DNA of 36,423 nt from Methanomassiliicoccales archaeon (GCA_038740345.1 JAVYMA010000020.1:1-36423); one strand, 5' to 3'; counted from the stretch's first letter, positions 24,608-33,290 are shown. Notes: generated from the sequence alone by a model not told the origin. Translations and numbers: made by a program.

Positions 24608-25028
24608 TTTGATTCGAGGATAAAACATCATGCCAGAATTAATATCCAGCATGATTTCTTTTAAGAAAAATCTAATCAAATAAGACTTCAAGACATCATT
24701 TTTTTGTTACATGATTTAAGTTTTTCTTTCCAAAAAACTGTGCCTTATAAATTCGCTCGCCCTAAAATAAATTAGAACGTTTTCTTAATTATATCCTAGG
24801 CAAATTTGGTTATTCACCCATATATCATAATCTATGCATGTGATTGAAATGTATGGTAAATGTTTTATTTATTATTCTTTTCCGTCAATGAAATTATTTC
24901 GAGTAACACGATTTTCAATGAGATATTTATTGGCCAGATTTTTTGTATTCTTAAGAAAAAAAGCAAAGTTTCAAATATTAATGTAAATCATCATAGCCTT
25001 CTGATTATCCGCAAGGAGGTGCGATAAC
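24608..25028. other. AT-rich intergenic region with one inverted repeat
   Basis: No gene is seen in this stretch. ATCATGC (24627-24633) and GCATGAT (24649-24655) form a 7-bp inverted repeat with a 15-base spacer. A weak TATA candidate AAATATTAAT (about 24973-24982) lies some 50 bp upstream of the microprotein gene at 25029. Confidence 0.4.
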
Positions 25029-25091
25029 ATGTCCTGTGGAAAGTGCGGAACAGACAAGAAAAAGAAGGATCAGCCTAAGAAGAAAGGCTGA
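25029..25091 (+). CDS. 20-residue CxxC microprotein
   Basis: The ATG at 25029 follows AAGGAGGTG by nine bases, one of the best ribosome-binding sites in the window. The product is MSCGKCG followed by TDKKKKDQPKKKG: one Cys-x2-Cys pair and a Lys-rich tail, then TGA. A pair of such peptides, or one with a partner, could bind zinc, iron or nickel. The gene lies 225 bp upstream of the Ni-CO dehydrogenase on the same strand, separated from it by a hairpin and a TATA box, so the two are probably transcribed separately. A role in metal delivery to the dehydrogenase is possible but is inference from position. I do not recognise a named family. Confidence 0.7.
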   Translation: MSCGKCGTDKKKKDQPKKKG

Positions 25092-25125
25092 AAAATAAAC
25101 TAACCTTTGATTCAATAATAAATTA

Positions 25126-25144
25126 CCTGTCCACATAGGACAGG
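25126..25144 (+). terminator. Hairpin downstream of the microprotein gene
   Basis: CCTGTCC-ACATA-GGACAGG is a perfect 7-bp stem with a 5-base loop, 34 bp after the microprotein stop. It is likely a terminator or 3' stabilising hairpin for the short transcript. Confidence 0.5.
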
Positions 25145-25235
25145 GAGATCATTTATAATCTCGTCTTTGTTCCTGATTTGAAAAATTGACTTACATTTTC
25201 CTTGTTCCATCGTTTCGGATGAAATAATAATTACA

Positions 25236-25286
25236 TTTATATAAAGAATCAATGAAAAGGGAAAATGTTCTTGACGCTTGCAAGCG
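25236..25286 (+). promoter_or_regulatory. CO dehydrogenase promoter with a 12-bp palindrome
   Basis: TTTATATA (25236-25243) matches the archaeal TATA consensus and predicts a start near 25267. Just downstream, CGCTTG-CAAGCG (25275-25286) is a perfect 12-bp palindrome and a GC-rich island in AT-rich DNA. In that position a bound regulator would block transcription, which suits repression relieved by a metal, CO or redox signal. Confidence 0.55.
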
Positions 25287-25316
25287 CTATTAAGCAAATT
25301 AACGAGCTGATCCATC

Positions 25317-27257
25317 ATGGCTGATGAAGAGAATGTCGAGATTATTTCTGTAGAGTGTCTTCGTGTTAAAGCCAAAGAGCTGTCACCGGAAAAGATAATT
25401 GAGAAGGTGGAAGAGAGGACTATAGACTTATCCACCAAAGCCGTTTTGAAAAATGCCATGATGCAAAATATAGAGACGGTCTGGGATAGATATGAAAAAC
25501 AGCAACCCCCATGTAAATATTGCGCGACCGGAGTATCATGTCAACGCTGTGCTATGGGGCCTTGCAGGCTCATGGGTGGTGATAGGATTCGAGGCGTTTG
25601 CGGAGCAGACGCAGATTTAATCGTTGCAAGAAACTTATTGGATCACATTGCCACGGGAGCAGCATCTCATTCTGATCATGGTAGAGAAGTGGTTGAAACC
25701 TTGCTTAAACTTGCTAAAGGGGAAACAACATCATATACTATCAGTGACGAAAGTAAGTTGAGAGAACTTGCGGTAGAATATGGCATATCAGAATCCCTTC
25801 CGCAGAATAAAATCGCGGAAGAATTAGCGAGATTAATATTGGAAGAGTTTGGAACTCTTAAAGGCGAGTTGACTCTAGCCAAAAGAGCCCCCCCTTCTAC
25901 TTATGAAATCTGGAAAGGACTTAACTTAATTCCAAGAGGAATCGATAGAGAAGTAGTTGAGGCCATGCACAGGGTGCATATGGGGGTAGGTGCAGACTAT
26001 AGAGATTTCTTAATGCATGGATTGAGAACTGCTTTAGCTGATGGATGGGGTGGCTCAATGGTCGCTACGGAGATCTCTGATGTTCTTTTTGGGACTCCAG
26101 ATATCAAGTATTCTAGAGTGAATTTAGGCGTCCTGAGAAAGGATATGGTAAACATATCTTTGCACGGTCATAACCCCATATTATCTGAGATGGTAGTAAG
26201 AGCCGCGAATCTGCCAGAAATGAAAAACGACGCAAAAGCCGTTGGTGCAGAAGGAATCAATCTTGTGGGCCTGTGCTGCACTGGAAATGAACTTCTCCAA
26301 AGAAAGGGAATCCCTCAGGCAGGTAACCATTTGGATCAGGAATTAGTTATATCTACAGGAGCTCTAGAGATGATGATTGTGGATTATCAATGTATTTTTC
26401 CTACTCTTCCAAATATAGCAGCTTGCTATCATACAAAAGTGGTTACAACATCTTCTAAGGCACGGATAATTGGAGCGCAGTATTTTGAGATAACACCAGA
26501 GAACGCATTCGAACAATCAAAGCATATTATCAAAATAGCGATTGAAAATTATCCAAATCGGGTTAATTCACGAGTTACAATACCTGATTCGCCTGTAGAT
26601 GTCATGGTGGGGTTTTCTGTAGAAAGCATAAAGAAGATATTGGGAGGAAACCTTAAACCTCTATTGGAAGCCATCAAATCTGGAAAAATAAGAGGTTGTG
26701 TTGGCGTTGTTGGTTGTAACAACCCCAAAATCAAGCACGATTATGGACATGTAACTCTCGCAAGTGAACTTATTAAGCGAAATATTTTGGTTGTGGAGAC
26801 TGGTTGCGCTAGTATAGCTTGCGCCAAAGCTGGATTGATGTTGCCTAACTCTGTTGAATATGCAGGAAAAGGTCTCAGAGAGGTTTGTGAGTCCCTAGGC
26901 ATACCGCCCGTTCTTCATATGGGCTCCTGTGTGGATAATACAAGAATATTAAACTTAGCGGCGGCTTTGGCCAAGGAGATTGGGATAAGAATAGATCAAC
27001 TACCATTAGCTGGAGCGGCTCCTGAATGGTATTCGTCTAAAGCTGAGGCTATTGCTTGCTATTTCGTCGCATCAGGTATCAGTGTATGTTTGGGAGTCAT
27101 GCCTAGAATCGAGGGTAGTAACAAGGTAGTGAAATTATTGACCGAAGATCTTGAGAAAAAGGTTTTGGCGAAATTTTGGGTTGAGCCCGATCCTAAAAAA
27201 GCAGCGGCCATTATCTGGGATCATATTGAAGGAAAAAGAAGAGCTTTGGGTATATAA
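25317..27257 (+). CDS. cooS: Monofunctional Ni-containing carbon monoxide dehydrogenase
   Basis: The enzyme oxidises CO to CO2 reversibly at a Ni-Fe-S C-cluster. The 646 residues contain the B-cluster ligands C75, C78, C83 and C95 and the C-cluster set H285, C320/C321 (LVGLCCTGNE), C359 (YQCIFP), C467 (GVVGCNNP), C497 (VETGCASIA) and C538 (HMGSCVD), plus K575. At the D-cluster position it has C66-x2-C69, with Ser at 74 where the Carboxydothermus-type enzyme has its second ligand. That short spacing is like the [2Fe-2S] D-cluster type reported for the Desulfovibrio enzyme. No CooC, CooF, hydrogenase or acetyl-CoA synthase gene is in this window, so the electron partner is unknown. The ATG at 25317 has only a weak GAGCTGA upstream. 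Confidence 0.95.
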   Translation: MADEENVEIISVECLRVKAKELSPEKIIEKVEERTIDLSTKAVLKNAMMQNIETVWDRYEKQQPPCKYCATGVSCQRCAMGPCRLMGGDRIRGVCGADADLIVARNLLDHIATGAASHSDHGREVVETLLKLAKGETTSYTISDESKLRELAVEYGISESLPQNKIAEELARLILEEFGTLKGELTLAKRAPPSTYEIWKGLNLIPRGIDREVVEAMHRVHMGVGADYRDFLMHGLRTALADGWGGSMVATEISDVLFGTPDIKYSRVNLGVLRKDMVNISLHGHNPILSEMVVRAANLPEMKNDAKAVGAEGINLVGLCCTGNELLQRKGIPQAGNHLDQELVISTGALEMMIVDYQCIFPTLPNIAACYHTKVVTTSSKARIIGAQYFEITPENAFEQSKHIIKIAIENYPNRVNSRVTIPDSPVDVMVGFSVESIKKILGGNLKPLLEAIKSGKIRGCVGVVGCNNPKIKHDYGHVTLASELIKRNILVVETGCASIACAKAGLMLPNSVEYAGKGLREVCESLGIPPVLHMGSCVDNTRILNLAAALAKEIGIRIDQLPLAGAAPEWYSSKAEAIACYFVASGISVCLGVMPRIEGSNKVVKLLTEDLEKKVLAKFWVEPDPKKAAAIIWDHIEGKRRALGI

Positions 27258-27258
27258 C

Positions 27259-27265
27259 TTTTTTT
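27259..27265 (+). terminator. T-tract after the CO dehydrogenase gene
   Basis: A run of seven T directly follows the stop codon. Archaeal RNA polymerase terminates at such tracts without a hairpin. Confidence 0.5.
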
Positions 27266-27381
27266 CAACATCATAATTTAATTTTTAATGTAGATAATTT
27301 TTCATATATGGTAAAAATTATTGCTTGGAAAATTTCGACACAATTATTTACATTGTATTTTCTCAATGTAATGGAGAGAGC

Positions 27382-28959
27382 ATGCCGTTTAAAAATGAGA
27401 TGACTTGGATTAATTATGCTAAAACTGGAAGAGAATCGATTTTTCATAGCAGATATGAAAAAGAAATATCTGAACTCCGAGATGATATCAAGAATCCAAT
27501 TATTCACGAGAATATTATTGGAGGAAAAAGGACGAAGGATAGAGAAATCGTATTGAAAGTCAGTCCGAATGATAATTCTTTGCCTCTTGGATATTTCCAG
27601 AAAGCACAAATTGAAGATGTAGCATCGGCGGTAAAGTTGGCTAGATCTGCCTTTGAAATTTGGTCAGAAACAGATTATGTTGAGAGAGTTAGCATATTCG
27701 AAAGAGTTGTTGAACTTTTTAAAAGAGAAAAATTCGCTTTGGCAGCTGCGCTTACTTTGGATAATGGAAAAAATCGTTTCGAGGCGCTAGCTGATGTAGA
27801 CGAGGCAATTGATTTCATGTCATATTATTGCAATCAAATGAGATTGAATGATGGCTTTGAAAAATTGTTACCTCCTGCTTATGATAATGAAAGGTCTGAA
27901 AGCTTATTAAGACCTTATGGAGTTTGGGCTGTTATATGCCCTTTTAATTTTCCTGTGGCGATAAGCATCGGTATGGCATCTGCAGCAATGCTTACGGGGA
28001 ATACTGTAGTAATCAAACCATCTACAGCCGCACCTTTTGCTCTATATAAAGCATTCTGCTTGATGGAAAGAGCTGGCATCCCTCCTGGGGTAGCAAACTT
28101 CATATATGGCAGTGGAGGAGAGATAGGATCCGCATTGACTTCCCATCCTGAGGTCGAAGGAGTAGCCTTTACGGGCTCAAAAGAAGTTGGGTTCGAGATA
28201 ATCAGAGGATCTTTACGGTCATACCCTATCCCTGTAATCGCAGAAATGGGTTCCAAAAATCCTGTTATAGTAACGAAGAATGCTGATTTTAAGGAGGCTG
28301 CAGAAGGAATTGTGAATAGTGCATTTGGTTATGCAGGTCAAAAATGCTCAGCATGTTCACGTCTTTATATTGAAAGGGAAGTCCGAGATGATGTTTTACA
28401 GGAAATATTGCATTTAACGAAAAATATTAAAGTCAAAGATCCGGCGGAACGTGATTGCACCTTTGGCCCTTTAATAGAAGAGCGTAAGGTGATTGAATAT
28501 CTAGAAGTTGCTAAAATTGGTTCAAGGGATGGTGCAATCATCATAGGTGGTCATCGAATCATAGAGGGTAATTTGATTCGAGGTTTTTATGTAGAACCGA
28601 TGATAATTGATGCTCTTCCTCAAGAGCATGAATTGATGAGGACAGAACTCTTCATGCCAGTTTTATGCATTGATACATTCGATTCTTTGGATGAAGCAAT
28701 TTCAAAGGCCAATTCATCCGCATACGGCTTGACTGCAGGAATATTCACTCATGATGAAAATGAGGTCGACTTATTTTTCCGTAAAATAAAATCAGGCGTT
28801 GTTTATTCAAATCGTCGAAGAGGTGCTTGCACTGGGGCAATGGTAGGAGCGCAATCATTTGTCGGGTGGAAATCATCTGGTTCAACAGGCAAGGGGACGG
28901 GAGGGCCTTACTATTTACAGCAATTTTTAAGAGAACAAACTCGAACAAAAGCTTGGTGA
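27382..28959 (+). CDS. L-glutamate gamma-semialdehyde (pyrroline-5-carboxylate) dehydrogenase
   Basis: This NAD(P)-dependent aldehyde dehydrogenase converts glutamate semialdehyde to glutamate in proline breakdown. The 525 residues show N189 in PFNFP, E288 in EMGSKNP and catalytic C322 in FGYAGQKCSACSR. That GQKCSACSR stretch and the C-terminal GAMVGAQSFVGWKSSGSTGK region are typical of the RocA/PruA group, so the assignment is fairly specific. The ATG at 27382 is preferred because GGAGAG lies just upstream; the frame extends to a TTG at 27325 without support. Base composition is AT-rich like cooS. Whether it works with the CO dehydrogenase or is only a neighbour is unknown; the T-tract between them suggests separate transcripts. 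Confidence 0.87.
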   Translation: MPFKNEMTWINYAKTGRESIFHSRYEKEISELRDDIKNPIIHENIIGGKRTKDREIVLKVSPNDNSLPLGYFQKAQIEDVASAVKLARSAFEIWSETDYVERVSIFERVVELFKREKFALAAALTLDNGKNRFEALADVDEAIDFMSYYCNQMRLNDGFEKLLPPAYDNERSESLLRPYGVWAVICPFNFPVAISIGMASAAMLTGNTVVIKPSTAAPFALYKAFCLMERAGIPPGVANFIYGSGGEIGSALTSHPEVEGVAFTGSKEVGFEIIRGSLRSYPIPVIAEMGSKNPVIVTKNADFKEAAEGIVNSAFGYAGQKCSACSRLYIEREVRDDVLQEILHLTKNIKVKDPAERDCTFGPLIEERKVIEYLEVAKIGSRDGAIIIGGHRIIEGNLIRGFYVEPMIIDALPQEHELMRTELFMPVLCIDTFDSLDEAISKANSSAYGLTAGIFTHDENEVDLFFRKIKSGVVYSNRRRGACTGAMVGAQSFVGWKSSGSTGKGTGGPYYLQQFLREQTRTKAW

Positions 28960-29472
28960 TAAAAAAAGTGAAATATTTTATAAAAATTCTCTTAATAAGA
29001 AGAGTACAACCATTAGTGATTTTAATAAAGTTATTTAATTATATTTTATAATATAATATTTTTAAAATTTTCTTTATATTCATTATGTAAAATTTATTAC
29101 GAAGTAATTCCTTATGTTTATTTACAGTAAGACCGAAATTTAAATGCTCTAGTTTAATTAAAATTCTTTTTAGTTTAATAAACACATTCAATAAACGAAT
29201 TCATTCTTGTAGAATTTCAAGCCAATAGTTTTTGTTGATTTATGCTATCATTTCTATTTATATTGACATTTCGAATCAAAAAATTTTTTTTAGAATATTA
29301 AACTATATATATTTTTATAATAAAACTAGGGCAAAATTAATGATGGTAAAAAATATAAACAAAAGTCTCATGAGAATTTTTATATAAATTATATAAAATT
29401 TTAATTAGGTCAAGGTGAACGGATTATCTTAATTATCAATAATTTAAAAAAAAAGGTAAAAAAGATTAATTG
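28960..29472. other. AT-rich intergenic region with an orphan promoter-like site
   Basis: About 510 bp has no convincing ORF on either strand. GACCGAAATTTAAATG (29131-29146) is a textbook BRE plus TATA arrangement on the plus strand, but no gene starts within 300 bp of it. A small RNA starting near 29165 is possible; I see no strong fold to support it. Confidence 0.4.
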
Positions 29473-29514
29473 ATGGAAAAAGAAAAGAGTCAAAAAGAAA
29501 TATTGCTAAACTGA
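29473..29514 (+). CDS. 13-codon leader-like ORF upstream of the histidine phosphatase
   Basis: ATG at 29473 encodes MEKEKSQKEILLN and ends in TGA at 29512-29514. The stop overlaps the GAGAGG ribosome-binding site of the next gene, an arrangement suited to translational coupling. The first nine residues match the start of the zinc-finger protein at 982 (MVEKEKSQKD), with 20 identical bases (29476-29495 and 997-1016). It may be a leader peptide or the remnant of a duplicated zinc-finger gene. There is no evidence that it is translated. Confidence 0.35.
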   Translation: MEKEKSQKEILLN

Positions 29515-29524
29515 GAGGGCGTCA

Positions 29525-30199
29525 ATGAAGAAAGGATTGCGCATACTACAAGACATTGCACTTGTCCCCCCAGGAAAAAATTGCACGATCATAATTAGAC
29601 ATGCTGATAGAGACGGTGCTTTGGACAATTTAATAGATAATGAAATTGGGTTAAATGACATAGGACGCAGGCGAGCCATAGAGTTTGGAAAAGCTTTGCA
29701 GCAATTCAATTCACTTCAAATGTTTACTTCCCCGGTCAAACGATGCGTTGAAACCTGTAATGCCATTGCTTCGGGATTTGGAACTGATTATACTTTAGAA
29801 ATAACGGAATTATTAGGGATGAGCTCCCCCATCATGTCTCAACCTGAAGTAGCTTATTCTTTGATGCGCTCTATGGGCTTAAATGGTTTCATAGAAGCCT
29901 ACATTAGCGGAAAAATCGATAGAAAGATTGTAACTCCTACTGAAGAAGGATTGCGAATTATTTTATCTTTTGCTTTGGGGAAAATGCGAGATTCTACAGC
30001 CAGAGCGTTTATTATGGTCACTCACGATATGATAATCACGCCTGCGTTAGTAAAATTTTTTGGTTATGATTATCGAGCAAAAGGCCTTGTTCCCTTTCTT
30101 GATGGAATGGTTCTTTATGAATCGGATTATGGATTAAGATTATGTTACGCAGGAAAGATACTTAAGGTTTCAAAAGATGGAACAGTGAAAACTCAATAA
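29525..30199 (+). CDS. Histidine phosphatase superfamily protein
   Basis: The 224-residue product has the phosphohistidine motif IIIRHADRDG (R25, H26), an Arg pocket in SPVKRCVET (R73) and the second His in VTHDMII (H167). The HD pair resembles the phytase/acid-phosphatase branch, but the length suits phosphoglycerate-mutase-like proteins, so the substrate is open. There is no signal peptide; it is cytoplasmic. GAGAGG upstream of the ATG supports the start and overlaps the stop of a 13-codon ORF. The next gene has its own promoter. Confidence 0.82.
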   Translation: MKKGLRILQDIALVPPGKNCTIIIRHADRDGALDNLIDNEIGLNDIGRRRAIEFGKALQQFNSLQMFTSPVKRCVETCNAIASGFGTDYTLEITELLGMSSPIMSQPEVAYSLMRSMGLNGFIEAYISGKIDRKIVTPTEEGLRIILSFALGKMRDSTARAFIMVTHDMIITPALVKFFGYDYRAKGLVPFLDGMVLYESDYGLRLCYAGKILKVSKDGTVKTQ

Positions 30200-30258
30200 T
30201 ATTTTATCATTAATCGCTAAAGTCAACTTTCTTTGCTCTTAATTACCAGATGCAATCG

Positions 30259-30266
30259 TTTTATAG
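30259..30266 (+). promoter_or_regulatory. TATA box of the surface-protein gene
   Basis: TTTTATAG is centred 25 bp upstream of the ATG at 30288 and no Shine-Dalgarno site is present, so a leaderless transcript is expected. Confidence 0.5.
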
Positions 30267-30287
30267 TTACGGGTCGATTCTGTATTC

Positions 30288-33200
30288 ATGGGATGGAGGA
30301 AAAAAATCTCAGTTTTAATTATTGCTTTTCTCACCTTATCTGTTATACCAACATCCACTATGGATATAGTTATGTATACATTAGCGGCTCAACCTACAAA
30401 TGGTGTTATCGTTAACTCGCAAGTTGCCGGTAATCAGCTTAACCCTAAATCTTTTGTTTCAAAAGATGGTACTATTTATGTAGTGTGGGAAGATGTTTCC
30501 TCAAATGGTTCCAGAATTTTCCTTTCCAAATCTGTTGATGGTGGAATTACTTTTTCTCCGAGGATAAGAGTAGACGACATACCGAGCGGCATGAAATGCA
30601 TAGCAAGGGATCCATCAGTAGTGGTGAACTCCACAGGTTGTATCTTCGTTGCTTGGAGCGATAACAGGACTGGGACTTATCAGATTTATTTTTCATCCTC
30701 TTCCGACGGCGTTCATTTCAGTACAGATGCCCTGGTTGCACCTACATCTAATTGGGTTAACCAAACTATGCTTGATATGACTATTGAAAATGATAATCTT
30801 TACCTTGTCTGGTCTCAACAGCATCCATCAGCAAATGACAATACCTATGTGAAATTTACTTATTCAACCGATTCCGGAGTTACATTTAGTAGTGCTGTTC
30901 GCATCGATTCGACCGTTAACGTTAAAGAACTTTATCCAAGCATTTCAGTTAAAGGAAGAAAAGTCGTGATTGCATGGCACGATTCCAGGGATAATCCGTT
31001 ATTTGATATACGTGTATCTATATCAAATAATAATGGACAGACGTTTAGTTCAAGTATAAAAGTATCCACGTCAACTTCTATCGAAAATTGGTATCCATCT
31101 GCTGAAATACTTCCTGATGGAAGAGTTTTTATTGCATGGCAACAAAGAAACGGGGGCAATTTTGATGTATTTGGCGTTATATCAACTATTAATGATCAAA
31201 CCTATTCATTGCCCTCACTGCTGATTGGAGGAGTAGAGGATCAAACATTTATTTCATCTGCTGTAGAGTCTAGGGGGATAATTTGGCTCGCATATCGCAG
31301 TGTGTTGGATGGAAGGCATGTCGTCCAATACTCTCGTTCCTTAGATGGTCAAACCTTCTCTACTCCCATCAGTCTAAATCCAAATACAACTTCAGAACAG
31401 AACGCTGTGGATGTTGTTTGTGATGATAACGGGACTGTATATTTTGTATTCCAAGATGATGGCCAAGGAACAGAAGACATAATGTTCTGTAAAATTGAAA
31501 ATGAACGGCCAGAAATCGATATTCTCTCTCCAACCATAGGATGGGAATGGTCAAATCGAGTTAATTTGGCTGGAACATGTAAAGACCCTGATAATTCACC
31601 TGTTTTAAAAGTCTTCATTCAAATAAAAGAAAAAAATGGAACAATAGTTCTCCCTTGGAGTGAAGCCGTAGTGACTAATATGTCGGTTTGGAATATCTCT
31701 ATAGATACTACAATATATAAAAATGGGCAATATGAAATTTTTGCCAAATCTTTTGACGGCGTAGCCTATTCAATCGTATCTAAGCTTGAAGCCGTATTCA
31801 ATAATGGTATACAGCCATTTGTAGAATTTAAAATTGAACCCAGCGATATTTCTTATACACCTTTAAATCCTAAAGAAGGTGATATTGTTACCGTTAGTGC
31901 CAAAGTAAGCAACCTGGGAAATAAAGATGCAGAATATGTACAGATTAGATTCCTTTTAGAAGGATATAACTTGGGAACGGTAATCATTCCCAGGTTGCCA
32001 GCGGGCTTAAAAGATGAAGCAATCTTGAATTGTAATTGCTTAGAAGGGACTTTTGAGCTTCGAGTCATAGTCGACCCTGAGAACCAATTTGAAGAGCCAA
32101 ACGAAACCGATAATTCGGCTTTAATTTATTTGACAGTTTTACCAAAACCAGAAATATTTCCTGATCTTGCAATAGATTCAAATAATATAACTTGGTCGCC
32201 TTCTATTATTCATAAAAATGATGTGGTGATTTTTACCGCAAAAATAGTCAATGTTGGAAAGATTTTGGTAAATGATGTGAAAGTCGAATTCCAGATTAAC
32301 AATCAATATTATGATTATTGTTGGACCGGCCAAATATTGCCTGGAGAATTCTTCATAGTTCAAACAGATTGGAACACTAATATTGTGGGAAATTATACCC
32401 TTACGATTATAATTGATCCATATCCTAAACAATTAAACGAAGAAAGGATAGATAACAATCAAGCCAGCTTAGCTTTCAGCGTTTTTCCCGAAAATACATT
32501 TAAACCTGATTTAATGATAAATAATGCAACTGTAATTATTCAACCAGCATCCCCAAAGATGGGACAAGTGGTTATTTTTACCGCAATTGTCTCCAATCTG
32601 GGGGATATCACAGCTGATATGGTTCAGGTCACTTTCTATGTCGATGATTTATTATTAGGCTCTCCTTTAACGATTCCCCAAATAGGTCCTGGAGAAACAA
32701 TAGATATAACTACTGCTTGGACTGCTGCAATTGGCGAACGAATGCTGAAGGTTAAAATAGATGAAATAGAAGTAATTAAAGAATTAAATGAATCAAATAA
32801 TGTTGTAATAAAATATTTCATTGTATATCCTCCATTTTCTACCAAACCAGACCTGAAAGTTTCTTCTCAAAATATCAGTTATTATCCAAATCCACCAATA
32901 ATTAGTAAACCTGTACGATTCAATATTACGATTTGGAATTTAGGAAACGACTCAGCATATAATATAAAGGTGCAGGTTAAGATCGATGGAAAACAATTAG
33001 GAAATACGATAATCATACCTTATATATACCCATATAGTTCCATTAATATAAGCGTAATATGGATTGCTAAAGGAGGTCAACATTCTTTTCAAGTAATACT
33101 GGATCCTGATGATGAAGTCGAAGAATGGGATGTTGAGGAGAACGAAGCCCAAATAACACTCTCACTTCCCCCTGAGCCGTTAGAAATTCCTTGGATGGCT

Positions 33201-33290
33201 ATTTTTGCTTTCGCTGCATTTTCTGTATTGGGATACGGTGTATACTCATATTTAGGAAAGGTCAAAAAGAAAAAGGGCGGTGAATCATAG
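30288..33290 (+). CDS. Large BNR-propeller and CARDB-repeat surface protein
   Basis: The 1000-residue product has a signal peptide (1-34), an N-terminal beta-propeller region (35-400) with five Asp-box-like repeats (SVDGGITFS, SSDGVHFS, STDSGVTFS, SNNNGQTFS, SLDGQTFS), an Ig-like segment (405-505), four CARDB adhesion-type repeats (about 511-617, 624-733, 739-846, 853-960), one C-terminal membrane helix (968-988) and a basic tail KVKKKKGG. Many NxT/S sequons indicate an externally glycosylated protein anchored to the membrane. The propeller resembles sialidases, but the catalytic Arg triad and Tyr of sialidases are not evident, so ligand binding or adhesion is more likely than enzymatic activity. 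The TAG stop is ordinary. Start chosen from the promoter spacing. Confidence 0.87.
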   Translation: MGWRKKISVLIIAFLTLSVIPTSTMDIVMYTLAAQPTNGVIVNSQVAGNQLNPKSFVSKDGTIYVVWEDVSSNGSRIFLSKSVDGGITFSPRIRVDDIPSGMKCIARDPSVVVNSTGCIFVAWSDNRTGTYQIYFSSSSDGVHFSTDALVAPTSNWVNQTMLDMTIENDNLYLVWSQQHPSANDNTYVKFTYSTDSGVTFSSAVRIDSTVNVKELYPSISVKGRKVVIAWHDSRDNPLFDIRVSISNNNGQTFSSSIKVSTSTSIENWYPSAEILPDGRVFIAWQQRNGGNFDVFGVISTINDQTYSLPSLLIGGVEDQTFISSAVESRGIIWLAYRSVLDGRHVVQYSRSLDGQTFSTPISLNPNTTSEQNAVDVVCDDNGTVYFVFQDDGQGTEDIMFCKIENERPEIDILSPTIGWEWSNRVNLAGTCKDPDNSPVLKVFIQIKEKNGTIVLPWSEAVVTNMSVWNISIDTTIYKNGQYEIFAKSFDGVAYSIVSKLEAVFNNGIQPFVEFKIEPSDISYTPLNPKEGDIVTVSAKVSNLGNKDAEYVQIRFLLEGYNLGTVIIPRLPAGLKDEAILNCNCLEGTFELRVIVDPENQFEEPNETDNSALIYLTVLPKPEIFPDLAIDSNNITWSPSIIHKNDVVIFTAKIVNVGKILVNDVKVEFQINNQYYDYCWTGQILPGEFFIVQTDWNTNIVGNYTLTIIIDPYPKQLNEERIDNNQASLAFSVFPENTFKPDLMINNATVIIQPASPKMGQVVIFTAIVSNLGDITADMVQVTFYVDDLLLGSPLTIPQIGPGETIDITTAWTAAIGERMLKVKIDEIEVIKELNESNNVVIKYFIVYPPFSTKPDLKVSSQNISYYPNPPIISKPVRFNITIWNLGNDSAYNIKVQVKIDGKQLGNTIIIPYIYPYSSINISVIWIAKGGQHSFQVILDPDDEVEEWDVEENEAQITLSLPPEPLEIPWMAIFAFAAFSVLGYGVYSYLGKVKKKKGGES

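Noticed and set aside
25112-25459. 115-codon minus-strand ORF over the cooS promoter
   Set aside because: It runs through the TATA box, palindrome and start of cooS, has no recognisable motif and no ribosome-binding site.
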